Assembly (NCBI GenBank): GCA_963977945.1
Contig: CAXBQO010000020.1
Coordinates: 1-13,722 of the forward strand
Reading direction: 5' to 3'
Length of the DNA stretch: 13,722 nt
Source of the DNA: CALMJB01 sp963977945
GTDB lineage: Bacteria; Actinomycetota; Actinomycetes; Nanopelagicales; Nanopelagicaceae
How positions within the stretch are numbered: position 1 is the stretch's first letter; every line of letters starts with the position of its first letter. Shown here one piece after another: positions 5,951 to 13,413 of this stretch. Under the pieces are notes generated by a model that did not search any database, was not told the DNA's origin, and saw nothing but the letters and a program-made list of their open reading frames with translations. A program made the position numbers and the translations under genes.

Positions 5951-7468
5951 CTAAATTTGAAACATTTCGTTTTCGCGCAACGGCTTATTTTTGGCAAAAT
6001 CTTTTCGGTTTGCGCTGCGCACAATATTGCGAAGCATTGTTGGAAAAACAAATTGGTGTAATGGTGAAATTACATACCAATAAAGCTGCCCACCTAGCCC
6101 GCGTGGAGAAAACAATGCAGTTTGCGTAATTTTTCGCATGCCACCTTCACTATCTTCAATTTTAAATTCCAGCCAAGCTTTTCCAGGCAAAATCATTTCT
6201 GCGTATAGTCTTAATAATTTTCCGTTTTCTAACTGCTCAACTCGCCAAAAATCTACGCTATCGCCAACTCGCAAATGCAGTGGATCGCGCCGACCTCTGC
6301 GCAAACCGACACCACCAAAAATTCGATCTAACAAACCACGTAGGTACCACAAATAATCTGCGCCATACCAACCAACTTCGCCACCAATTTGTTCAACGGT
6401 TTGCCACAAACTTTCAGTTGATGCCGATGTAATTTTTATCCGTTCATCTTTCAATGTCATTTCACCAGCCCAGTCAGGATCTCCTTGAGCTTTTTGCCAT
6501 GGTGCAGTTAGTGCGGTGGCATCTGACCATCGAGTTTCAACTTCATTTGCAGTTGTACGCGAAATTGCTAATTCAATTGCTGAATCAACCGTAATTAATC
6601 CTTGTGGCGGTTTTGCAATTATGTGATCAATATTTTTTGCTGGGTCTGCAATCACTTCACTAATTAAAGATGCAACTAGTGGTCTAGCTAATTGCGTTGG
6701 CACTGGCGTAACAAAGCCGATCCATAAACTAGAAAGTTTTGGAGTTAAAACTGGAACTTTAATAATTATGCGTTTTCGCAAACCTGAAATCTTGGCAAAT
6801 TTCTGCATCATCTGTGCATATGACAAAACTTCTGGCCCACCAATATCAAATACACCAGAAACTGGTTTAGATAAATTTGCGGCGCCATTTAAGTACCAAA
6901 GCACATCGCGAATCGCAATCGGTTGAGTTTTATTCATTACCCATTTTGGGGTAGTCATAACGGGTAGACGATGAGTTAAATGTCGCAACATTTCAAATGA
7001 AGCCGAACCAGAACCAATAATTATTCCCGCCCGAAGTTCTAACACCGGAACATTGGTGCTTGCTAATTGTTTTCCAGTATTTGCTCTAGATGCTAAATGT
7101 TGACTTTGTTTTTTGTCATTAGCGATTCCACCAAGATAAACAAGTTGTGCCACATTTTGTGCTGCAGCTGCTGTGGCAAAATTTCGCGCCATTTTTGCTT
7201 CAATCTCATCAAAATTTGGGCCAGCATTTATGGAATGTAATAAATAAAAAACAGTATGAATTCCCTGCATTGCTTTTGAAATTGCGGCAAAATCATTGGC
7301 ATTGCCGGTAGCAATTTCTACCTGATCTGCCCAAGCATGGGCTTTTGCTTTTTGTGCATCACGAACTAATACGCGAACTTGAAAATTATTTGCCAAAAGA
7401 TTTGTTACTAAACGCCCACCAACATAGCCCGAGGCACCGGTAACCAATATCTTTCGCGCCTGATTCAT
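5951..7468 (-). CDS. SDR (NmrA-like) NAD(P)-binding protein fused to DUF2867 (505 aa)
   Basis: A two-domain protein. Residues 5-300 are an atypical short-chain dehydrogenase with the nucleotide-binding motif GASGYVG (11-17), VLVRD ending strand 2 (33-37), and LVYLGGIA (109-116); the usual catalytic YxxxK is not clear, as in NmrA-like sensors or atypical reductases. Residues about 345-485 are a DUF2867 domain (TSASTESLWQTVEQIGG... GWYGADYLWYLRGLLDRIFGG... LYAEMILPGKAWLEF), a START-like fold suggested for that family. The combination is a known architecture of about 500 residues, so it is not an artefact. Function is unproven; NADP(H)-dependent reduction of a small or lipid-like substrate is a guess. 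It leads the operon with the decarboxylase and has its own promoter. Confidence 0.88.
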   Translation of the reverse strand: MNQARKILVTGASGYVGGRLVTNLLANNFQVRVLVRDAQKAKAHAWADQVEIATGNANDFAAISKAMQGIHTVFYLLHSINAGPNFDEIEAKMARNFATAAAAQNVAQLVYLGGIANDKKQSQHLASRANTGKQLASTNVPVLELRAGIIIGSGSASFEMLRHLTHRLPVMTTPKWVMNKTQPIAIRDVLWYLNGAANLSKPVSGVFDIGGPEVLSYAQMMQKFAKISGLRKRIIIKVPVLTPKLSSLWIGFVTPVPTQLARPLVASLISEVIADPAKNIDHIIAKPPQGLITVDSAIELAISRTTANEVETRWSDATALTAPWQKAQGDPDWAGEMTLKDERIKITSASTESLWQTVEQIGGEVGWYGADYLWYLRGLLDRIFGGVGLRRGRRDPLHLRVGDSVDFWRVEQLENGKLLRLYAEMILPGKAWLEFKIEDSEGGMRKITQTALFSPRGLGGQLYWYVISPLHQFVFPTMLRNIVRSANRKDFAKNKPLRENEMFQI

Positions 7469-7475
7469 AAGTAAA

Positions 7476-7503
7476 ACACTAGACTTTATTCATTAACTCG
7501 CAA
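7476..7503 (-). promoter_or_regulatory. Promoter of SDR-DUF2867/decarboxylase operon (leaderless)
   Basis: On the minus strand, -35 TTGCGA (7498-7503) and -10 TAGTGT (7476-7481) are 16 bases apart; both match the consensus at four of six positions. The -10 ends seven bases before the ATG at 7468 and no Shine-Dalgarno is present, so the mRNA should be leaderless. Confidence 0.5.
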
Positions 7504-7523
7504 CCAGATCGGGGAAATTTTTA

Positions 7524-8744
7524 GTGAATCGTCCAAAAGTTGTTGTATTAGGTGGCGGTTTTGGCGGGCTAACCGCTGCTAGAAATCTCAGCAAATTTGC
7601 CGATGTCACAGTTGTTGATCGCCATAATTTCCAAACATTTTTGCCATTGCTTTATCAAGTTTCAACTGCAGGCTTAGCCGCCGATCACGTTGCGTATCCA
7701 ATACGTGGCGCACTTAAAAAAACTGGGGCAAAATTTTGCATGGCTTCCCCAATTGCCATAGATCATCGAAATAAAGAAATTAAATTAGATAGCAGTGAAG
7801 TTCTTTCATTTGACCATTTAGTAGTTGCTTTAGGTTCAGCGACTTCTGATTTTGGTATTCCAGGAGTATCTGAATACGCACTTGGAATGAAGTCGGTAAC
7901 TGAAGCACTAACCATCAGGGCAGAAGTAATGCGCAGATTTGAAGATCTTTGCCGATTTAAAGATGACACCACATTTAATGTCACAGTTGTTGGTGGTGGG
8001 CCGACCGGTGTTGAGATGGCGGGAGCATTGGCGGAGTTAAAACGTGGTCCACTTAAATCTGATGAACCAAATGCTGCTGCAAATATCCGAGTGCGAATTA
8101 TTGAAGCAAGTTCCAGGCTTCTACCTTCATTTGCTGAGTCATTATCGGCCAGAACTAAGAAGGACCTAGAAAAACTTGAAGTAGAAGTACTTTTAAATTC
8201 CGCAGTTAAAAAAGTAGAACATCGCAAGATTGAATTATCTGATGGAAAAATTATTGATTCGGAAATAACTATTTGGGCCGCTGGAGTAACTGGGTCCCCA
8301 GCAATTACAAAATTAAATCTACCTACAGAACGCGGTCGAATAAAAGTCGAAAAAACTTTGCAGGTTTCCAATTACCCATATATCTGGGCAATTGGTGATA
8401 ACGCCGGAGCAATCGATAAAACTGGCAAGTTCTTGCCAATGGTCGCACCGGTTGCAATTCAGCAAGGAAAATTTTTAGCAAAACAAATAAAACGAATTAG
8501 CGATGGAAAACCATTAGAAGATTTCAAATATTTAGACAAGGGTTCAATGGCGACGATTGGTCGACACAAAGCAATTGTTGAAGTTAAGGGTTTAAAAATG
8601 ACCGGAGTTTTAGCTTGGTATGCATGGTTATGGTTGCATCTGTTTTATTTACTTGGTGGGCGAAACAAAATTGGCACGATGGCTGACTGGACGTGGAACT
8701 ATCTAACCTTTGATCGTGGCAACCGCCATATTATTGATACATAA
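7524..8744 (+). CDS. ndh: Type II NADH:quinone oxidoreductase (NDH-2, 406 aa)
   Basis: A membrane-attached FAD enzyme that passes electrons from NADH to quinone without pumping protons. It has the FAD Rossmann motif VVLGGGFGGLTAARNL (7-22), the NADH Rossmann motif VVGGGPTGVEMAGALAEL (155-172), the second FAD contact IWAIGDNAG (287-295), and the quinone-site region APVAIQQG (308-315). The end carries an aromatic hydrophobic stretch, LAWYAWLWLHLFYLLGG (363-379), that docks to the membrane, followed by WNYLTFDRG. Length is normal for bacterial NDH-2 of about 400-450. The start is GTG at 7524, preceded by GGGGA at 7511-7515 as ribosome binding site. It diverges from the SDR operon across 55 bases and is followed after 17 bases by the hydrolase. 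Confidence 0.94.
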   Translation: MNRPKVVVLGGGFGGLTAARNLSKFADVTVVDRHNFQTFLPLLYQVSTAGLAADHVAYPIRGALKKTGAKFCMASPIAIDHRNKEIKLDSSEVLSFDHLVVALGSATSDFGIPGVSEYALGMKSVTEALTIRAEVMRRFEDLCRFKDDTTFNVTVVGGGPTGVEMAGALAELKRGPLKSDEPNAAANIRVRIIEASSRLLPSFAESLSARTKKDLEKLEVEVLLNSAVKKVEHRKIELSDGKIIDSEITIWAAGVTGSPAITKLNLPTERGRIKVEKTLQVSNYPYIWAIGDNAGAIDKTGKFLPMVAPVAIQQGKFLAKQIKRISDGKPLEDFKYLDKGSMATIGRHKAIVEVKGLKMTGVLAWYAWLWLHLFYLLGGRNKIGTMADWTWNYLTFDRGNRHIIDT

Positions 8745-8761
8745 ATTAAATACTTAAGTAA

Positions 8762-9580
8762 ATGATTTTTAACCGAGTTAAACAAAAATACATTGAAGTC
8801 GATGGCCACAATCTGTGGTGCAGCGAGTGGAAAAATAATGGTGAACCTTTAGTTTTATTACACGGCGGATTAAGCCATACCGAAAAATTTGCAAAATATG
8901 TTTTGCCTGCAGTTGCCAATAATTTTCATGTATTTGCTTACGATCGCACCGCTCATGGGCGAACCAAAATACGTAGCAAATTTTTTAACTTTGAGGTACA
9001 AACAAAAGAATTAATTAAATTTTTAGAAACGGTAGTTAAGGCTCCAGCACATCTAATTGGCCACAGCGACGGAGGAAATATCGGTTTACTTGCCAGCTTA
9101 CGTCGGCCTGATTTAGTTAAGTCACTCGTCGGAATAGGCATGAACTACACATATAAATCGGGTTTAAATTACAAAAACTTTGATGAATCAATTAGTGAGG
9201 AAGAGGCGCAAAAGTTCTATCAATTATCTGGTCAAAATTTAGCCACACTAAAAAAGATAAAGAAAAAAGCCTTCCATGTTTGGCGGACTGAACCTAAATT
9301 AAAAATTTCTGACCTAAAAAAGATAAAACTTCCGGTGCTTGTTGTAGCCGGTGATGATGAACCGTTTAGCAATAAAATGACTTTTGAAATGTATGAGGCG
9401 CTACCAAATGGCAGATTGGCAGTTATTCCTGGTACCTCACACGAATTAACTAAAGAAAAACCAAAGCTTTTACACGCAGTAATTAAAGATTTTTATAAAG
9501 ATTTATCATTCCCAATTACCAGATCGCCAAATCGCAGACTTAAAAGACAACAAGAAATTCTTGGCGTTATAAATAATTAA
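8762..9580 (+). CDS. Alpha/beta-fold hydrolase (272 aa)
   Basis: A cytoplasmic alpha/beta hydrolase; no signal peptide is seen. The fold marks are in order: oxyanion-hole LLHGGLSH (32-39), FAYDRTAHGRT (58-68), nucleophile elbow GHSDGG with Ser102, acid in VVAGDDEPF (Asp198 or Asp199), and His227 in PGTSHEL. The GHSDGG elbow and short cap (about 130-185) resemble small esterases and C-C hydrolases, but the substrate cannot be named. The cap is rich in lysine and unlikely to span a membrane. It lies 17 bases after ndh without a terminator, so the two are probably cotranscribed. The TAA stop shares TTAA with the stop of the convergent GMC oxidoreductase gene. Confidence 0.9.
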   Translation: MIFNRVKQKYIEVDGHNLWCSEWKNNGEPLVLLHGGLSHTEKFAKYVLPAVANNFHVFAYDRTAHGRTKIRSKFFNFEVQTKELIKFLETVVKAPAHLIGHSDGGNIGLLASLRRPDLVKSLVGIGMNYTYKSGLNYKNFDESISEEEAQKFYQLSGQNLATLKKIKKKAFHVWRTEPKLKISDLKKIKLPVLVVAGDDEPFSNKMTFEMYEALPNGRLAVIPGTSHELTKEKPKLLHAVIKDFYKDLSFPITRSPNRRLKRQQEILGVINN

Positions 9581-11256
9581 ACTTTTAGTGCTGCCGGTGC
9601 ATGAGCGGGTACAAATGGATTGTTTGGCGCCACTGCTTTAAGTTTTTGATAGTTTGAGTTTTGCGCTGGCCGAATATCGGTTTCGCCTTTATTGGGCCAA
9701 AATGAAAATGCTCGCTCTGCTTGCGCTGTAATTGTCAGCGATGGATTCACCCCTAGATTTGCAGTCACGCTTGATCCATCAACGATGTGAAGTGTGGGGT
9801 AATTCCAAACTCGATGATACGGATCAATCACTCCACTACTTGAATCAGAACCAATTACGCATCCACCCACAAAATGGGCGGTAAATGGGGCGTTAATCAA
9901 ATCGCCAATATGACCACCAGCGATGCCATCGCGATTTTCGGCAATTTTTCTTGCCACCTCATTTGCAGCTGGAATATAGGTTGCATTTGGATTTTGTGAA
10001 TCATTGCGACTTGAAATTCGCCTGCCAAATATTCCTCGCTTTGAAAAAACAGTAATCGCCGAATCAACATTTTGCATAATCAAGGCAATTACAGTTCGTT
10101 CACTCCAGCGACGAACATCCAAAATTTGTAATACATACCGTGGTTTTAAAATTATTTGTTTTAACCATTGCCGGCGCCGAGAATTTATATTGAATCCGTC
10201 GGTCATTACAGTCTGTAATAAGCCCATCAAATTGCTGCCTTTGCCATATCGAACCGGCTCTACGTGAGTGTGTTCATCTGGGAAAAATGAGGATGTGATT
10301 GCAGCGCCCTTGCTGTAATCAACTTTAGATTTTTTCATAATTGTTCCAGTTAACGCTTCACTGTTGGTTCTAGAGAGTTTTCCAAGATGATCAGAAAGTT
10401 TTGGTAGTACCGAAGTCGCTTTCATTTGATGCAATAACTTCTGTGTGTTGTAAGTTCCAGCTGCGACGATTACTTGAGCGGCAGAAAACTTACGTAATCC
10501 ACCAAACCATGCTCCACTTTTTTTAGCTGTGACCAGCCAAGTACCGTTTGCTAATTGCTCAATTTTTGTAACTGTAGTTTCAGCAAATACTTTGGCGCCA
10601 GCTTTTTCAGCTAATCCCAAATAATTCTTTGGCAAAGTATTTTTCGCGTTATGTCTGCATCCAGTCATACAACCACCACATTGCAGGCATCCATTTCGTT
10701 CTGGGCCAACTCCGCCAAAAAACGGGTCAGCAGATTTTTTGCCCGCACCATCGCCAAAATAAACTCCAAGTGGTGCCAACTTAAATGTGTGACCGACTCC
10801 CATTTGATCTGCCACCTCTTTCATCGCTTCATCACTTGGTGACATATATGGGTTTTGCGCGACTCCTAACATTCGACTTGCTTGGTCATACCATGGAGAA
10901 AGTTCTTCATTCCAATCTGTTATGTGTCGCCATTGTTTATCTTCAAAGTAAGAAGAAGGTGGTTTGTACAAAGTATTTGCATACACCAAAGATCCGCCAC
11001 CCACGCCGGCACCAGCCAGCACCAAAACATCTGGCAGCACGTGAATTCTTTGAATACCTTTTAAGCCCAATTTAGGGAAAAATAAAAATTTATTTATTCG
11101 CCAAGATGTTTTAGGAAAATCTTTATCAGAAAATCTCTTACCAGCTTCTAAAACCGCAACGCGATAGTTCTTTTCAGTTAATCGTAGAGCTGCGACCGAG
11201 CCACCGAATCCAGAGCCAATCACTATGACATCAAAGTCGTGATTAACTGATTTCAT
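9577..11256 (-). CDS. GMC-family oxidoreductase, ChoD-like (559 aa)
   Basis: An FAD-dependent alcohol/sterol-type oxidoreductase closely resembling the protein named ChoD (Rv3409c) in M. tuberculosis, along its whole length. It shows the FAD-binding GSGFGGS (14-20) and VLEAGKRFSD (35-44), the LAGAGVGGGSLVYANT segment (80-95), and the C-terminal TAHFVGG with the expected catalytic His, then DGSSVTANLGVNPSLT with the partner Asn. Residues 190-200 hold C-x2-C-x2-C-x3-C in GCLQCGGCMTGCRHNAKNT, a ferredoxin-like cysteine set shared with ChoD. No signal peptide or Tat motif is seen, so it is cytoplasmic or peripheral. Cholesterol as substrate is doubtful: steroid degradation genes are absent here and the ChoD name is not proof of activity. 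It follows sbtA by 16 bases. Confidence 0.9.
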   Translation of the reverse strand: MKSVNHDFDVIVIGSGFGGSVAALRLTEKNYRVAVLEAGKRFSDKDFPKTSWRINKFLFFPKLGLKGIQRIHVLPDVLVLAGAGVGGGSLVYANTLYKPPSSYFEDKQWRHITDWNEELSPWYDQASRMLGVAQNPYMSPSDEAMKEVADQMGVGHTFKLAPLGVYFGDGAGKKSADPFFGGVGPERNGCLQCGGCMTGCRHNAKNTLPKNYLGLAEKAGAKVFAETTVTKIEQLANGTWLVTAKKSGAWFGGLRKFSAAQVIVAAGTYNTQKLLHQMKATSVLPKLSDHLGKLSRTNSEALTGTIMKKSKVDYSKGAAITSSFFPDEHTHVEPVRYGKGSNLMGLLQTVMTDGFNINSRRRQWLKQIILKPRYVLQILDVRRWSERTVIALIMQNVDSAITVFSKRGIFGRRISSRNDSQNPNATYIPAANEVARKIAENRDGIAGGHIGDLINAPFTAHFVGGCVIGSDSSSGVIDPYHRVWNYPTLHIVDGSSVTANLGVNPSLTITAQAERAFSFWPNKGETDIRPAQNSNYQKLKAVAPNNPFVPAHAPAALKV

Positions 11257-11272
11257 TAATTTAACTTAGCAA

Positions 11273-12262
11273 CTAACTTAACAACCTAGCAAAATTTTCA
11301 TACAGCGGAATTCCAATAATTAAGTTAAATGGAAAGGTTAAACCGATTGCGCAGGTAATCGCCAAACTATTTTTTGCCTGCGGTAGCGCAATTGCCACCG
11401 CCGCTGGCGCAGCAATGTATGAAGCACTGGCACAAAGCACCGCTAACGCCGTTGTTCCACCAATTGAAAGGCCAACAATATTTCCACCGACCGCTCCTAA
11501 AAATCCGGCTAGTACCGGAAATAACAGCGCATAAGCAATCATCCCAAAACCAACTGATCTGATTTGATGGAAATTCTTGCCAGCCATAAACCCAATTTGT
11601 AGTAAAAATATTGATAGAAAACCATTTAATAAATTTACAAAGAATGGTGAAACTTTTTCATATCCCGCGTCAGAGGTGATAGCACCGATTATTAATCCAC
11701 CAACTAACAGCAGCACGGTCTTTCCTAAAATAATTTCTTGAAAAGTTTCTCGCCAATGCACATCTGATTTAGCCCCGGTTTTTATAGAAGATCTGGTCGC
11801 GAGGAAAATTCCAACAACTAATCCAGGAATTTCCATAATGGTTAATAAAGTCGGAGCAAAGCCCTCTACCGCGATTTTGTTACTTTCTAAAATCAATAGC
11901 GCCGCTGAAAAAGTTACTAATGAAGTTGAGCCATAGTGTGCTGCAATTGATCCTCTATCAACATCTTGTAAATTTTTTATAAGTTTTAGTAAATAGAAGG
12001 CAATAAATGGAATCAAAACCCCAAGTGCCAGCGTCATCAAACTTGGTCGTAGAACTTCTGAAAGTGAAACATGTTTAAGTGCATGTCCACCTTTTAATCC
12101 AATTCCAAAAAGCAAATAGATAGATAAAAATTGGTAAATTGCATCAGGAATACTTACATCAGCAATAGTCCTAGCCGCTAAAAATCCGAGAATAAAGACA
12201 AGTACTGGTACCGAAGTTAAATTTGTGACCGCGATTTCAATTGATTGCGGCATCGAACTCAC
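11273..12262 (-). CDS. SbtA-family sodium-dependent bicarbonate transporter (329 aa)
   Basis: An inner-membrane protein of the SbtA family (Na+/HCO3- symporters first known in cyanobacteria), with about ten hydrophobic helices. Family marks are AHYGSTSLVTF in the first half (108-118) and the inverted-repeat counterpart LCASASYIAAPAA (276-288), the two bicarbonate-site loops. Length 329 is shorter than cyanobacterial SbtA (about 370), mainly through a shorter central cytosolic loop (156-170). Start: GTG at 12262, just after a near-consensus promoter; ATG at 12253, four codons in, is the alternative. No sbtB (PII-like regulator) gene is next to it. In a heterotroph it could feed bicarbonate to carboxylases; transport of a different anion cannot be excluded. 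Confidence 0.85.
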   Translation of the reverse strand: MSSMPQSIEIAVTNLTSVPVLVFILGFLAARTIADVSIPDAIYQFLSIYLLFGIGLKGGHALKHVSLSEVLRPSLMTLALGVLIPFIAFYLLKLIKNLQDVDRGSIAAHYGSTSLVTFSAALLILESNKIAVEGFAPTLLTIMEIPGLVVGIFLATRSSIKTGAKSDVHWRETFQEIILGKTVLLLVGGLIIGAITSDAGYEKVSPFFVNLLNGFLSIFLLQIGFMAGKNFHQIRSVGFGMIAYALLFPVLAGFLGAVGGNIVGLSIGGTTALAVLCASASYIAAPAAVAIALPQAKNSLAITCAIGLTFPFNLIIGIPLYENFARLLS

Positions 12263-12269
12263 GAGTTAA

Positions 12270-12297
12270 ATCATAACTAACGTAATTCAATTCTCAA
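12270..12297 (-). promoter_or_regulatory. sbtA promoter, near consensus (leaderless)
   Basis: On the minus strand, -35 TTGAGA (12292-12297; 5/6 to TTGACA) and -10 TATGAT (12270-12275; 5/6 to TATAAT) are 16 bases apart. The -10 ends seven bases before the GTG at 12262, with no Shine-Dalgarno, which predicts a leaderless sbtA-GMC mRNA and supports the GTG start. The -35 sits on the same bases as that of the divergent gene. Confidence 0.65.
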
Positions 12298-12318
12298 CCG
12301 ATAATTTATACATACACT
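12291..12318 (+). promoter_or_regulatory. PGPGW gene promoter (leaderless)
   Basis: On the plus strand, TTCTCA (12291-12296; 4/6 to TTGACA) and TACACT (12313-12318; 4/6 to TATAAT) are 16 bases apart. The -10 ends six bases before the GTG at 12325. Its -35 overlaps, on the other strand, the -35 of sbtA. Confidence 0.45.
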
Positions 12319-12324
12319 TAGGGC

Positions 12325-12645
12325 GTGAAGTATGAACGCATTTTGCATAATTGGCGAAAATTTCCCCACCCAATTAGATGGTTAGTAACCGCAATCCTTG
12401 GAATAACTTTGCTTGGTTTAGGGATAGTTTTCTTAGTTCTACCTGGCCCTGGAATTCCACTGATTATTGCTGGACTTGCGATTTTAGCTACTGAATTTAC
12501 CTGGGCAGAGATACTTCTAAATAAATCGAAAACCCATTTAAATACCGCAATTGAAAAGGCAAAGCCAAAGAAAAATCTTTTAATAATTATTGCTCTAATT
12601 TTTATTCTAACTGCCACCGCTGCTTTTTTTATAATCAAAAACTAA
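12325..12645 (+). CDS. PGPGW-family small transmembrane protein (106 aa)
   Basis: A small membrane protein of the PGPGW/TIGR02611 type, function unknown. The core is a first hydrophobic helix (about 17-39) leading into LPGPGIPLIIAGLAILATEF (39-58), the family's signature hairpin, then a cationic amphipathic stretch (WAEILLNKSKTHLNTAIEKAK, with KPKKN) and a last hydrophobic helix (84-104). The GTG start at 12325 gives MKYERILHNWRKFPHPIRW with a basic N-terminus, as is common in the family. It diverges from sbtA over 62 bases with overlapping promoters, so the two may respond to the same signal. Its 3' end overlaps that of the convergent arsenate reductase gene by 11 bases. Confidence 0.8.
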   Translation: MKYERILHNWRKFPHPIRWLVTAILGITLLGLGIVFLVLPGPGIPLIIAGLAILATEFTWAEILLNKSKTHLNTAIEKAKPKKNLLIIIALIFILTATAAFFIIKN

Positions 12646-13048
12646 TATTTAATTCAGCTAATAACTTCTCAACTTTTTGCTTTATCTCATCGCGAATTTT
12701 TCTAACCACATCGATACTTTGCCCTGCCGGATCTTCTAATACCCAATCTTCATAACGTTTTCCTGGAAATATTGGGCAAGCATCGCCACATCCCATAGTT
12801 ATTACTGCATCTGATTCTTTAACTGCTTCAACTGTTAGAACTTTTGGTTGGTTATGGGCAATATCAATTCCTACCTCTGCCATTGCTGCAATTGCAATTG
12901 GATTTATAGAATCTTTTGGCGCCGAACCAGCCGACAAAACATTAACTTTTTCACCTGCTAAGTGCTGCATAAACCCTGCCGCCATTTGCGATCTGCCAGC
13001 GTTGTGAACACAAACAAAAAGCACGGTAGATTTATTTAATTTATTCAA
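12635..13048 (-). CDS. arsC: Arsenate reductase, LMW-PTP type (137 aa)
   Basis: A cytoplasmic arsenate reductase of the low-molecular-weight tyrosine phosphatase fold. The anion loop is C13-V-H-N-A-G-R19-S (the C-x5-R-S signature), and Asp106-Pro107 in EDPAGQ supplies the general acid. MGCGDACPIFPGKRYEDW (85-102) holds Cys87 and Cys91; this pattern is shared with actinobacterial mycothiol/mycoredoxin-dependent ArsC enzymes and also with thioredoxin-linked ones, so the reductant is uncertain. No arsR, acr3 or arsB is beside it. The start is taken as TTG at 13048, the first start after an in-frame stop, with AGGA about 11 bases upstream; GTG at 13024 would begin too close to the active-site loop. 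Confidence 0.88.
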   Translation of the reverse strand: MNKLNKSTVLFVCVHNAGRSQMAAGFMQHLAGEKVNVLSAGSAPKDSINPIAIAAMAEVGIDIAHNQPKVLTVEAVKESDAVITMGCGDACPIFPGKRYEDWVLEDPAGQSIDVVRKIRDEIKQKVEKLLAELNISF

Positions 13049-13058
13049 TAAATTTCAC

Positions 13059-13087
13059 ATCCTTTGGTGAAAACAAGTTTGTGCTTG
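13059..13087 (-). terminator. Weak hairpin between antitoxin gene and arsC
   Basis: On the minus strand ACAAG, a six-base loop and CTTGT form a five-base stem followed by TTTTC. It lies in the 62-base gap after the antitoxin stop. The stem is AT-rich and short, so termination would be partial at best, and arsC may be read from the module's promoter. Confidence 0.25.
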
Positions 13088-13110
13088 TAGTAAAAAATTC
13101 ACAGTGCCAC

Positions 13111-13413
13111 TTAAGCCGACCTTAAAAATCTCTCCAATGCTTCACGAACCACAATAGATGGTGTAACTCCTCTACGCCTCGCTTCGCGATCCAATTTTTT
13201 TCGCAATTTTTGAGGAACCCGAACTCTTACCTGAGGGGAGTGAATTCTTGATGCAGATAAAGATGGTCGCCCAATACTTTTAAATACATCTTCTGCAAGT
13301 TTACGAGCGCGGGCTTCAGTAATCCGATTACCTTTATTGTCCCGTAAAATCTCTTTATCCAGATTAATATCAGAACCCAAAGAAAATCTGCTACTCGATT
13401 TGGATTTTCTCAT
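13111..13413 (-). CDS. Probable antitoxin, ribbon-helix-helix C-terminal domain (100 aa)
   Basis: A small basic protein with a C-terminal ribbon-helix-helix (CopG/Arc-like) DNA-binding domain at about 60-98: strand PQVRVRVP (60-67), then two helices KLRKKLDREARRRG and TPSIVVREALERFLR. The N-terminal half (DNKGNRITEARARKLAEDVFKSIGRPSLS, about 25-53) is a segment I recall from actinobacterial antitoxin-like proteins and would bind the toxin; that is inference. The ATG overlaps the toxin's TGA (ATGA at 13410-13413). A perfect Shine-Dalgarno AAGGAG (13423-13428), written inside the toxin's arginine codons, precedes it, so it should be translated far better than the toxin. It likely represses its own operon by binding the palindrome at 13673-13687. 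Confidence 0.78.
   Translation of the reverse strand: MRKSKSSSRFSLGSDINLDKEILRDNKGNRITEARARKLAEDVFKSIGRPSLSASRIHSPQVRVRVPQKLRKKLDREARRRGVTPSIVVREALERFLRSA

Noticed and set aside
7763..8371. 202-codon minus-strand frame inside ndh
   Set aside because: Shadow of the NDH-2 gene; no motifs, and ndh shows all its cofactor motifs on the other strand.
12318..12638. 106-codon minus-strand frame fully antisense to the PGPGW gene
   Set aside because: The plus-strand product carries the PGPG signature and membrane helices and has a promoter; the reverse frame is a shadow.
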